Shown: positions 1 to 9,356 of the stretch, piece by piece
Numbering within the stretch: position 1 is the first letter of the stretch
Layout: each line of letters opens with the position of its first letter
Assembly (NCBI GenBank): GCA_024704765.1
Contig: JAKMXF010000099.1
Coordinates: 672,419-736,418, forward strand
DNA from: Oopsacas minuta
Taxonomy: Eukaryota > Porifera > Hexactinellida > Lyssacinosida > Leucopsacidae
Length of the DNA: 64,000 bases
Direction of reading: 5' to 3'
Translations under genes and position numbers: made by a program
The notes under the pieces: model-generated
Database searches by the model: none
What the model was told of the DNA's origin: nothing
The model's input: only the letters and a program-made list of their open reading frames with translations

Positions 1-292
1 TAATCAGTGATTTCAATTACGGTTTCGGATTGAAGCCTTCATCTGAAGAATACCTGGATTTGTAAACAAATATATGAGAAGATATAAGGAGAGCTTACTC
101 GTACATGTTCTTTTGAAGACAATGTAAGTAACATCTTCGTTAGACCCTTGAGTCAGAGTGATCCTATCCTTGCTCAATAACCGGAAATATCAGAGGTCGA
201 AATGAAATAAATCAATTATCTTGTTTTGCAGAAATTGATCTCCCCTATAAAACTGGTCTGGGGGGACCAGTTCCTGCAAATTTCAAATTTAA
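1..292. other. Flank of the first element, no gene seen
   Basis: AT-rich sequence with no coding signal I can support. Positions 262-285 carry a G-rich motif (ggggggaccagtt) that recurs inverted just inside the right terminal repeat of the neighbouring element near 3455. It may therefore be a displaced piece of that element's terminal structure. Confidence 0.4.
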
Positions 293-418
293 TGTAGAAT
301 TTGGTCCCCCTGTTTATCACTGATTGTGTTTGAATTTCGGTTAACACCGCACTTTTATAGATTCCTCAAATAATTCTTCATGTAATTAGCGACCTTTATA
401 TGACTTCAAAATTATTCT
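293..418. repeat. Left terminal inverted repeat of Ginger-like element 1
   Basis: Matches the reverse complement of 3462-3585 over roughly 120 bp with a few mismatches. Confidence 0.75.
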
Positions 419-550
419 CATATTCATGTTGGATGAGTGAGCATACAACTGCTAGTTATACATACAAGGTTATGACTCATATTATTGATAGAAACGTTAA
501 TTTTTGTAATCGAAAATATTTCATCACAATATTTATTCTAACTACTATTC

Positions 551-1830
551 GTGATACCATTGGCAAACCTAATTGATCCACATGAATACGATGCAATAGA
601 AAATTATCTTAGGTTCCAATCGTACCCCTTGGGCTCAAACAAGAATGCAAAAAGGGTATTACGGAAGAAATTCTCTAAGTACTCCATAAAATCAGATCAA
701 TTGGTTGAGCTATCTGGAAGTACTTTTTTGCTTAGCGTTAAAGCTAGTCAAGTATCTGATATTTTAGAAGAAATTCATGACAAGGCAGGCCACCAGTGTT
801 CAAGATAATCATATAGGATTGCAAGTGAGAGATATTATTGGCCGATAATGTATTCAGACATATATCTATATGTAAAGAATTGTGTAGCGTGTCAAAAGAA
901 CCAACCTAGTTTAAAAGCACCAACTATGCCTTTGCTACCCCTCCCAGTGATAACAAGGTATGGTTTAGAGTTGGTATGGATCTAACTGGACCACTGATCG
1001 AATCACAAGGATACTTATATATACTGACTTTTATAGACCATTTCACTAAATGGATCGAAACCCGCCCCCTAAAATCGAAAAACGCGAAAGATGTGGCTAC
1101 AGATATATTTTTGATATATTGTTGACAAGGTGCCCCAGTCCAAATCATAAGTGATAACGGAACGGAATTTACGAACAATATTTCTAAAGCCCTTCAAGAA
1201 ATACACGGTTGTGAGTTAATATTTTCTGCTCCATACCATCCTCAAACGAATGGTCTAGTCGAATCTACCCACAAAGCTATAAAAGGTTCTTTAATGAGAT
1301 CAATGACTGATAAGAGGGAAGATTGGTCATATTATTTGGAACAAGTCACATATTCCATAAATATTCGTCCACGAAAGAACTCAATACTCAGCTTTTGAAT
1401 TAGTGCATGGCTGCCGGAAACCACGCCTCCCAATCGAAGCTGAAAGTCTATCTTTTCTTTATCCTGATGTCAATTTTGGGAATACATCAGATGAAAATGA
1501 CAACAATAACGACTTGATGATCTAGTACTAGCCATGAAAAGGGATCAACAAGAATCATTCTCTCATGCTGGTGAAAACCTTATCAATTCGAAGAAAAGAA
1601 TGAAAAGACAATACGACAAAAAGGTTAATCCGATCGCTACACAATTTGCAGTCGATGACGATGTACTCATAGAGAACATGTGCAGGAAGAAAAGCAAAGG
1701 AGGAAAGTTACAGGATAAATGGATTGGTCCATATCCAATCAAAGAAGTTTCTAGAAGTACAGTGCAAGTTTGCAAAGACAAAGCTTTAATCCGTGTGAAG
1801 AAAGCTAAGGCTAAACTCTGGAGAAGTACC
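551..1830 (+). pseudogene. Ginger-type integrase/transposase, broken
   Basis: Integrase of the retroviral fold. An N-terminal zinc-binding HHCC region is visible (HDKAGH ... NCVACQ, about 770-900). The core follows, with catalytic Asp in GMDLTGP (about 980), Asp in ISDNGTEF (about 1150) and Glu in NGLVEST (about 1260); 35 residues separate the last two. A C-terminal basic/SH3-like part (KWIGPYPI, about 1715-1745) ends the domain. Breaks seen: stop after CSR at 806-808, a one-base frameshift near 950, a TGA before QGAP near 1125, and further shifts near 1380-1530. The family inserts or excises element DNA in the nucleus. There is no clear ATG: the open stretch begins at a GTG. KRBA2/GIN1-type host genes derive from related elements; a gypsy integrase is the alternative, disfavoured by the TIRs. 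Confidence 0.75.
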
Positions 1831-2079
1831 CCTAATTATGATGACACATCCTCAAGCAAAAGTATCAGAAAAGTGCCCGAAAATCGCGTCTTATCGTTCA
1901 AGAAGGATGGCTCGCCCACATCCATAACGTCTGAAGCATCAAAAATAGTTGGACCTACATCACAGGAACAAGAGAATAACACACAGCGACAAGAGGTTAT
2001 TCATCGACTCTTGTTGATGAAGGAAGGCGTAATTAAATCAATTCAAAAAATACTCCACTCTCTCCACTCCATAATGATC

Positions 2080-3221
2080 TCCTCCAGAGGTGTTATATGC
2101 CCTACAATGAATTATTCGATTGGAGAGTGCGACACTATTCTTCTACCTACGAAGGAGAAACTGCTTTCACGGATTATGACATTAATTTAGAAGTTTCTGA
2201 GATTTTGAACAAGTGGTACTTGGAAAGTCACGATATAAAGATAGCCCTTTACCAATATACCAGAGAAGAGTTAGACTTTTCATCATACTGGGAGAGAAAA
2301 AGTACAGATTACACTACTAAAATCCTGCTACCTGTAATCCAACAACTTTTGAGTAAATCTTGTCAATATGAAATCATAGATGCAAAGGTTCAAGGAATTG
2401 ATTGCACTTCAGAATCCCTGGAAGAGTGTTGTGCTGCTTGGGGAGAGGAATACAATGGAATTAGATTTGTGAACACTTGGCCAGTTGATAATTTTATCAC
2501 ATTGTTCAGCCTGCATTTCAAAACCCTCCTGTCATCAGTCAAGTTAACTTCTACGATCTCACCGAACATTGAAATGGTTTTTCAGATGGTGAATACAAAA
2601 AACTTCAACCAGCTAAAATACTGGTTCGCTACCAAGCTTGGTTTACAACTTATCGATTCCCAATACGACTTTATGGGATGCGAAGGAAATGTGGTTGGAT
2701 TATTGGATAATATTCATTTGTCTCCTAATCTATATGTGGTTGAATTCCAGTGTTGGAGCTGTTGTTGCATATCAGAAAAACGTCTTAACCTGTCCTCTAT
2801 ATAAGTTTCAGCAAAATTGTCAAACCACAATTGACCATCAGATTAATCAAAGTTACAAATGCCTCAAGTGCAGGGATACACATGCTAATAATGAGAAATT
2901 CTCTACACAATTTCTAAAAATTTCACCAATTATACTACTCGAAGTTGGTCATATTCCATCAGAGAATACCATCTGTCACAATCAAATTGAAGATAATCTA
3001 AGCATTAATCACATGAATACAATATTGCAGTATAGTCTATTCGGCTATACTATCCATGCTGGCTTACATTTTTTCATGAGGACAAAGATACAGGGCTGCT
3101 GGTATAATATGATGAATTAGAAAATCCAAAGCTCACACAAAAGGAAGCGGACAGGTCGATAAAGTTGGGACAAATCAACTGTGTCTTCTACACATTGACC
3201 GATGTCACAGATACGGAGTGA
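2080..3221 (+). pseudogene. USPL1-like cysteine protease domain of element 1, broken
   Basis: Follows the integrase in the same direction and shifts frame several times (near 2750 and 3110). The presumed catalytic box reads FVNTWPVDNF at about 2467-2496. From memory, related proteins have Cys where this copy has Trp, so the nucleophile appears lost through a single TGY-to-TGG change. A zinc-knuckle pair (CLKCRD) lies near 2857-2875. The presumed catalytic His region (AGLHFF, then GCWYN and, after a frameshift, YDELENP) is at about 3057-3130. The end TDVTDTE-stop falls at 3221. Assignment to the USPL1/USP-like peptidase fold is by motif order only. A domain of this kind could remove ubiquitin or SUMO, but this copy cannot be active. 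Confidence 0.5.
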
Positions 3222-3461
3222 TCATGAACTTACTAATTATATGTATCCAGTCTATGTATACATTTAGCTTAGTAGAATTGACATTACAGTTCCAGAGCAA
3301 CCATATGATATCTAAGGGCTAAGAGTAATAATCAATTATTAATAGTTAGGAAGAATTATTAAAAGTGATGTGTAGCCAACGATTATTCATGTATTGCAAT
3401 TAACTAAGGAGCAACCAAATTCTGCAAGGGAAGTAGTATTTGCAGAAACTGGTCCCCCCGT

Positions 3462-3585
3462 AATAGTTTTGAAGTCATATTAAGGTCGCTAATTACATGA
3501 AGAATTGTTGAGGAATCTATAAAAGTGCAGTGTTAACTGAAATTTAACCACAATCAGTGATAAACATTGGGGACCAATTTCTGTA
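3462..3585. repeat. Right terminal inverted repeat of Ginger-like element 1
   Basis: Inverted partner of 293-418. It ends near 'ggggaccaatttctgtaa'. Confidence 0.75.
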
Positions 3586-3639
3586 AAACAACCTAGTTAA
3601 AGCAATGTTTTAGGAATATCCTCGAAAAAGCAGAGCCCT

Positions 3640-4680
3640 GTTACTTGATGCCTTCAAGAAAGTATTTAAGTAATATATTGTTGACAGGTCACTATGACAT
3701 CCTGTAACCAAGCATCAACAAATATCTCTTAATTGCATCAAAAGTGTGTTTGACAGTGGACATCTAGACCAATCGGCAAATGAGATCTTAGTCTTGTGTG
3801 ACTCTACACTATTTAGTAGATTTGATATTTGGAAGTGTACGCTGTCATGTCGTCGATTTCGAGTTTCCATATAGGCGAAAACATCTTACAACCTTTTGAG
3901 AAATAGTAGCGTTGTTCCCTTTTATTGGAATAGTTTACAAGGTGATAACTGATAACGCAAGCCATGTGAATAAACCTTTCCGTTTGCGCGATATAAACGA
4001 TGGTGAGGATCAGCCTGACAGCTCTGAAATAAGGATTGTGATGATGAAGTTGTATGCTTGCCTGTAGAAACAGATGGAATGACAGCCAACTTGCTTTTGA
4101 TCCTTTAGTACCCAGACATCATTCATGTTTCGATCATACCTTACAACTGGTTGTGAAATATTGTCTGAAGAATGCTGGTCCAATTCAAAGGACATTGAGC
4201 AAGATTTATAAACTTGTGTCTGCTATCGCCACTCTTCACAAGCCTGGGATCAATTCGAGAAGGATCTTAGACTACAAATGGCTGATGAAACTAGATGGAG
4301 TTTCCAGCTAAAATTTATAAAGTCCTTACTGTTTGTCTCTGACTCTGATATCCGATGCTTGACTACGATGGTAAACTCAATGTTAATGAAATTGATGTTA
4401 CACAAAGGATCGTTTAGAAATTCTTATCCAATTAAAATCTGCAACATATTTGTCGCAGGGTGAGAATGAAGTAACTGCCAGCGTATTACTACCTGTGATT
4501 CGTGAACTTCAAATGCAATTACACGGTTGGAAGAAATATATACACAACATTAGTAACAACCCTCAAGTCATCACTTGAATCCCGCCTTTCCAATTTGAGG
4601 AAGCCCTGTCCTTATACCTAGCTCTTGTAACAAGTCATTATTGAGAAAATAATCTATATTACATCTTAAGCTCTGAAGTT
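3640..4680 (+). pseudogene. hAT transposase remnant (BED zinc-finger type)
   Basis: Several short frames on the + strand join into a hAT catalytic region. They read VTDNASHVNKPF near 3940-3975, then a Cys-x-His motif CFDHTLQLVV at about 4120-4150, then LQMADETRW near 4270-4300, and TASVLLPVIREL near 4470-4510. These are typical of ZBED-like hAT transposases, where the D-N-A motif follows the first catalytic Asp and C..H precedes the helical insertion. The N-terminal BED finger and C-terminal dimerisation region are not recognisable, and stops and frameshifts are frequent. No terminal repeats were found. This is an old, partial copy. Confidence 0.6.
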
Positions 4681-6300
4681 TAACATGGTAGAAACGCTTA
4701 TATCTTTAAAAGCCCCGCCAGAATAGAAAAGGTTAAAAATTTTGAATATATACAAATTTCTTCCTGTTCATGTCAAGTCTCAGACCTAGTTGACAATTCA
4801 TCTAACATAATAAAAGTTGGAGAAAACTACACCATGTTTGTCAGAAGACGCTGACCATCTCCAATTTTCCATGAAAAATGAATCAAAATATTTAGAACTA
4901 TCTCATCTAGCATGTTCATATTTTAAAATTCTAGCTTGCATCAATGGAACGATTATTATCCATCGCAGAAATAATATTTCGTCCAGATAGGTCCCTATTA
5001 TCTGACCAATTGTTCGAAAGCTTATGTTTATTCTAGCAAATAGTGATGAACATTAGACTCATTCTATATTAGTTATTATTTATTAACTAAGGTCTAGATC
5101 CCCATAAAACTAATTATATTATCGAAATTGTTGGATTTCATAGTTTCATATATTTGTTAGATGCGAAATACTAGAATTCGATTAATTGGCAACACTAGTG
5201 TACATAGTCAAAATGGTTAATGTGTTTAACTTAGTTCTATTTTTATCTGGTCAACGTCTTCCAATTTGTGTCGTAGACACAGCATGTTCGTTATCGTTAT
5301 CGTTATGGTTATTATACTTAAAATTTCATTTTTTGTAATCGTAATCATTCCGAAATATCATGTCGTAATCGTAATTGTAATCGTAATCATTTCAAATTAA
5401 TCGGCCACGACCCTTTCAATTTCAAATCCCATCAGGTAATTCTTTTTGTTAACAGAATTGGGTCCTCTCTATTTACAGTCATTTTGAATAACAGTATACT
5501 ATTTCTTCCGAATGAAACCTCATCTTCGTCTTCTCTCACCTGATGGTGCTGTTATCGATTCCCCTACCCCAACCGCAGTTCCGTTGGTCTACTACGACAC
5601 GAAAGTGCAGCCTGGGATATTCTTTTACATTTGTAACATTGCACTGATTGAAGTAACAAATATCACCCAGTTGCTTTCCTCCACAATAGTCGTAAAGTGC
5701 TATTGTTCCACTTCTCGACACTACTTTGTCTTGATGAAGCTAACAAAGATGCAAACTTTGGTCTTCTTGCAGATGACTCAGCAACTTCAGAATCTTGAGC
5801 TAACTCAAAAACCCTTTGAAAAGTCAGGTTCTGCTATAGTCTCCTTTGGAGCTCTTAGTTTCTTGCTCTACAGACCAATCAATCTAGTAGTATGTTGTCC
5901 AATGATGCCTACAACTTGTAATGTTCTGATAGTTTCACAAGTCAGCTACAAATATTTGCATTGATTTCTTTGAAAACTAGCGTTGTATTAATAACGTACG
6001 ACAATATCTGATGATGCTGGAGGATAATGGCCCCTGCCTGTATCATAATCCCGACAAATGTTTTTCGCATTTCGTTTCCCTCGTTTAATTAGATTACGGA
6101 TAACTAAGTAGATTCGTACAACAACTTAAGAGGATCTCCCTCCTTTCCATCTGATTATAATTATCTCCATCATTTGCCACAAAATAGTTCTCCAGCCCTT
6201 CGTTGTAGGGTATCCAATCCCCACGACAAGGCTCAAACTCGAACTGCTACCAAACTTTAATATTGTAATGAAATTGCGCTATTACCTTTGTCACAACGTG
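4681..6300. other. AT-rich intergenic or intronic DNA with a simple repeat
   Basis: No gene supported. The open frame at 5512-5964 has no recognisable motif and low-complexity hydrophobic content, so I left it out. A TAATCG/ATCGTT-type simple repeat lies at 5288-5395 and is listed separately. Confidence 0.4.
5288..5395. repeat. Hexamer-like simple repeat (taatcg / ttatcg)
   Basis: Runs of 'ttatcgttatcgtta' followed by repeated 'gtaatcgtaatc' units with interruptions. Confidence 0.7.
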
Positions 6301-6485
6301 CAGGGGTTTATCTAGGTGCTTGGCTGGCACCTAAAAGTGCCAGTTCAGCGACCATATAGTACAGAGGTTCCTGCCATGAGACTCAAATTAGTCAGGATCA
6401 ATTTGTCACCGTCCAAGAAAGTGCCATCCCAGGAGAGCCAGGATAAGAAAAAGTGCCGGTCCAGTAATATATCTATAAACCCCTG
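6301..6485. mobile_element. hAT-type MITE (185 bp)
   Basis: Ends are CAGGGGTTTAT... on the left and ...ATAAACCCCTG on the right. The flanking 8 bp are acaacgtg and acaacgta (7 of 8 identical), the size expected for a hAT target duplication. There is no coding capacity. Confidence 0.75.
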
Positions 6486-6889
6486 ACAACGTATAATTAT
6501 AATCATATGTGCAAGGAAAAGCTACATAATGAAACAATTATCAAGTTTAATTACCTTAAGTTTATATCCTGGGAATTTGCAGTAGAAGGTAATTCCTAAT
6601 TTACTATACTGTTCGAATAATTGTTCCTCTCATGTAATGATACTCAACAGATTATCCGGTGGCACTGTATGTAAATGACTAATTACAGTGTACCATCCAT
6701 TTATTGCTCCCTGTAGTTGAGGAATTCGTATAATTTTCAGGCTAATCTTGATGGTTTTCTAATCACTATTCCTGAGTTGTGAAGTACTCAAGATAATCAC
6801 ACCTTTATCGCGAACAAATTCTGATTGCAAAATTATCAAATATATTGATATCAGCGTTTACAACATAACTCAACTAAGAGCGTTTGATA

Positions 6890-8223
6890 CAGGGGCATTC
6901 AATAAATACTAATCATACCATCTAAAACTATAGATACTTGTGTAAAGTTGGTAATTTTGCTATGAATGATCAAAGTAGTCTCCTTTATACGCTACAACTG
7001 AATTTAGCCTTTTAATCCAATTTTCAAATGTCTTTCTGTACTCATCCTTGGGAATGACTTCAAGGTATCTGTAAATTGCCCGACCGAGGCTGAGCCGATC
7101 CTCAAATTCGCGTCCGGAGAGGTTATCTTTGAGTTTTCTAAACAGCCAGAAGTCACATGGGGCTATATCAGGGGAGTAAGGTGGATGTGGAACTTCGTGC
7201 ATACCCATATCTTTAATTTTTTGCCTTACAGCCAAAGATTTATGCGGTTTAGCATTATCGTGCAAAATTTTGAGACCACGAGTTCCAGTCTTTGGACGAC
7301 GCTTAAGATAATGTTTTTCGACCTCAGGCAACACCACATCTGCGTAAAATTGTCCTGTGAGTGTCTGACCTTTGGGAACAGAGATTTGGGCTACAGGACC
7401 TAGGCCATCGAAAAATATGCAGTACAAGACCTTCGGGGCACGGAAGTCGGATACACAAACAGCTGGGGGTACCTCTCACTTCTTTAGCCAAACCCTACCA
7501 TCTTGCTTTCTGATCGGTGGTTTGAATTGTATCCATGTTTCATCTCCTGTTACTATCTCTAATAACCGCCTAGGGTCACTTCCTTCATAAATTTCAAGGT
7601 TTTCCTTAGCCATTTGGAGTCTCGCGGCCTTTTGTGGAAAAGTTAAGCAATGTGGTACCCATCGCACTTGGACCTTCCTCAGTTCTAAATCCGCCTTCAG
7701 AATTGTGTGTGCACTTCCCATTGAAATGCCAACATAGTTAGCTACCTCCTCAACCGAAGAATGCGGAAAAGACTCGACATATTCCTTTACTTCACTCAAT
7801 TTGTCATTGTTGGTCGCCAGTTTTGGTGCTCCAGGACGAGGGGCGTCTTGGACAGAGGTCCTACCTTCCCTAAATAGGCTCACCCACCTTCTGACAGTTG
7901 AATACGATAAAGTATCTTCTCCACATATCGTTGCCAACTCGTCATGAATAGACTTTGGAGGGATTTCGAGAATGGTGCGAAATTTGATGTACGTTCGTTG
8001 TTCAAGTTCCGAAAATTTGGACAAGAAGCCATGAAAAATGTAAAGGAGAAAATGTAGGTTTCTAAAAATAACTGAAACTTAGGAAATAATTAAGTGATCA
8101 ACTCTCTCTAAGTTTTGTTAGAAAGTTGAAATATGGCTCTATATAATTGCACTGAGAAATACTAGCATAGAACTGCTATTTCATTAAAAATATACAGTGA
8201 TTAGTATATATTGAATGCCCCTG
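6890..8223 (-). mobile_element. mariner element (1334 bp) with TIRs and TA duplication
   Basis: Terminal inverted repeats begin CAGGGGCATTCAATA at 6890 and, on the opposite strand, at 8223; about 26 bp match with one mismatch. TA dinucleotides flank the element at 6888-6889 and 8224-8225. It contains one minus-strand transposase gene with D-D-34-D spacing. The low decay suggests a fairly recent insertion. Confidence 0.92.
6960..8024 (-). pseudogene. mariner transposase (D34D), one in-frame stop
   Basis: A single frame of about 354 codons runs from 8024 down to 6960, interrupted only by a TGA at 7476-7478, so transposition protein is probably not made in full. Residues 1-110 form the paired helix-turn-helix DNA-binding region (STVRRWVSLF, PRPGAPK). 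The catalytic triad is Asp in VTGDETWI, Asp in ILHDNAKPH and Asp in PDIAPCDFW; the last two are separated by 34 residues, as in true mariners. The length matches the family (about 345 aa). No ATG is in frame at the start: the frame opens at TTG, while an ATG at 8031-8033 is in another frame, so the start may also be damaged. The missing residue at the stop could be Arg or Gly by a single transition. Confidence 0.9.
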
Positions 8224-9049
8224 TAATTATGAGAATTTTTGCTCTCAATTAATCATGGTGTAATTAGACTCTATATAAATACTTTTCGGTTGCTCCTTGT
8301 AACTCCGAATTCCAGATGTTTATTGATATTATCTTGTCTACATGGGTTTAAAAATTTCTTAGGTTTTAACGGCTCCAAGGCTCTTAGGATTTTGTGATCA
8401 GTTTAATTTCCGAAATATCAGTTCTTTACCGCGATTTTGACCACGATATCATTTATTCCTTTGAATATCTTATTTATTAAAATCGTGATTGTATTCGGGC
8501 CCAACGGTACCAAACAGTGATGGATCTATGCATTTTTCAATTCTTGATTATTTGAAAGTAGTTCTTTAAGCACTATTTTAATTTTTCCTTTGTTAACCTA
8601 TACTTGTTTTCAATATTTGCAGGGGTCTAATCTCCTGTATCTGGTAGTCTTGTCTAAGGGATTCCCAAATCTTAAATCTGTCTGGACCCCAGAAGTTCCA
8701 TTACCTCTATTTACAAACTCTTTTAAATTATAATTTCGAGATGATTCCATATCGAAAGAGATTTATTCAAAACTATCTGTCTGTAAAACACTTGTTTGAC
8801 ATCGTGTATTCGTATTACAGCTATTGTCGACTCTATCATAGGGAAATATTCTGAAAAGTATGACTTCCTTTTGATAATTTATTTGGATCCCCCGAGATTC
8901 GAACGGAAATCCTTAGACAAATTTGTGTTAATGATATTCTTTATATATTTGAGTCCTAACTTGTGAAGGTTGGGTGCAACTGTACCTCTAAGTCTAAGTT
9001 TCTTTCCCTTATAAATATACTCTCCTTTCAATATTTATATCATCTAGAC
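8224..9049. other. Intron-like AT-rich sequence upstream of kinase exon
   Basis: No coding exon recognised. The exon expected upstream, carrying the glycine loop and the ATP-binding Lys, was looked for here and not found. Around 8885-8925 the minus strand carries a tRNA T-arm-like motif (cgttcgaatctcgg), possibly the 3' half of a tRNA-derived SINE. Confidence 0.35.
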
Positions 9050-9235
9050 AATGTTACTGAGGTGGAAGTCAACGATCTTTTCCAAGAGATCATGATAATG
9101 AAGAAGATTGGAAATCATCCACACATAGTTAAGCTTTTGGGATATGTGATACAAGTACGTCCACTTTGTTTAATATTGGAATATATTCCTTTTGGCGACC
9201 TTCTAACTCTATTAAGAAAATTACGCACAGAAAAG
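9050..9235 (+). CDS. Receptor tyrosine kinase, exon A (helix C to hinge)
   Basis: Exon of a receptor tyrosine kinase, encoding about 62 residues from DNVTEVEVNDLF to LLRKLRTEK. It carries the helix-C Glu (in LFQEIMIMKKIG), strands 4 and 5 (HPHIVKLLGYV, LCLILEY) and the hinge (EYIPFGDLLTLL). The pattern is closest to FGFR/Torso/RET-type kinases. The acceptor is 'catctag' ending at 9049. The donor is AAAAG/gtaatt at 9235/9236, phase 0. The next exon is 40.6 kb away at 49840. The intact reading frame contrasts with the broken TEs all around. The product would be a plasma-membrane kinase; which ligand family it serves cannot be told from this fragment. Confidence 0.85.
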
Positions 9236-9356
9236 GTAATTCATAATCTATTATCTGTCAATCTATATTGATGAATACAATTTCATTTTATAATTCAAAG
9301 AGAGGAACTAGACAAAGTTTTGTTCGAAATTTTCTAATTATTCTAACTAATGACTG

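Larger units (their letters stand above)
293..3585 (+). mobile_element. Ginger-like DNA transposon with integrase and USPL1-like protease (decayed)
   Basis: Terminal inverted repeats of about 120 bp bound this unit: 293-418 on the left and 3462-3585 on the right, with long matching stretches around 'tttatcactgattg' and 'catgtaattagcgacc'. Between them lie, in the same orientation, an integrase with retroviral D-D-35-E spacing and a cysteine-protease-like domain. There are no LTRs and no reverse transcriptase or RNase H, so this is a cut-and-paste element of the Ginger type rather than a gypsy retrotransposon. The exact ends and the target duplication are uncertain. Several stops and frameshifts mean the copy is dead. 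Confidence 0.75.

Noticed and set aside
293-3585. Gypsy-type LTR retrotransposon or endogenous retrovirus (integrase present)
   Set aside because: Ends are inverted, not direct, repeats, and there is no reverse transcriptase, RNase H, aspartic protease or capsid sequence; the same holds for 33359-37553.
5512-5964. 150-codon open frame as a gene
   Set aside because: No domain, hydrophobic low-information translation, no splice or family support; the opposite strand has scattered frames too.
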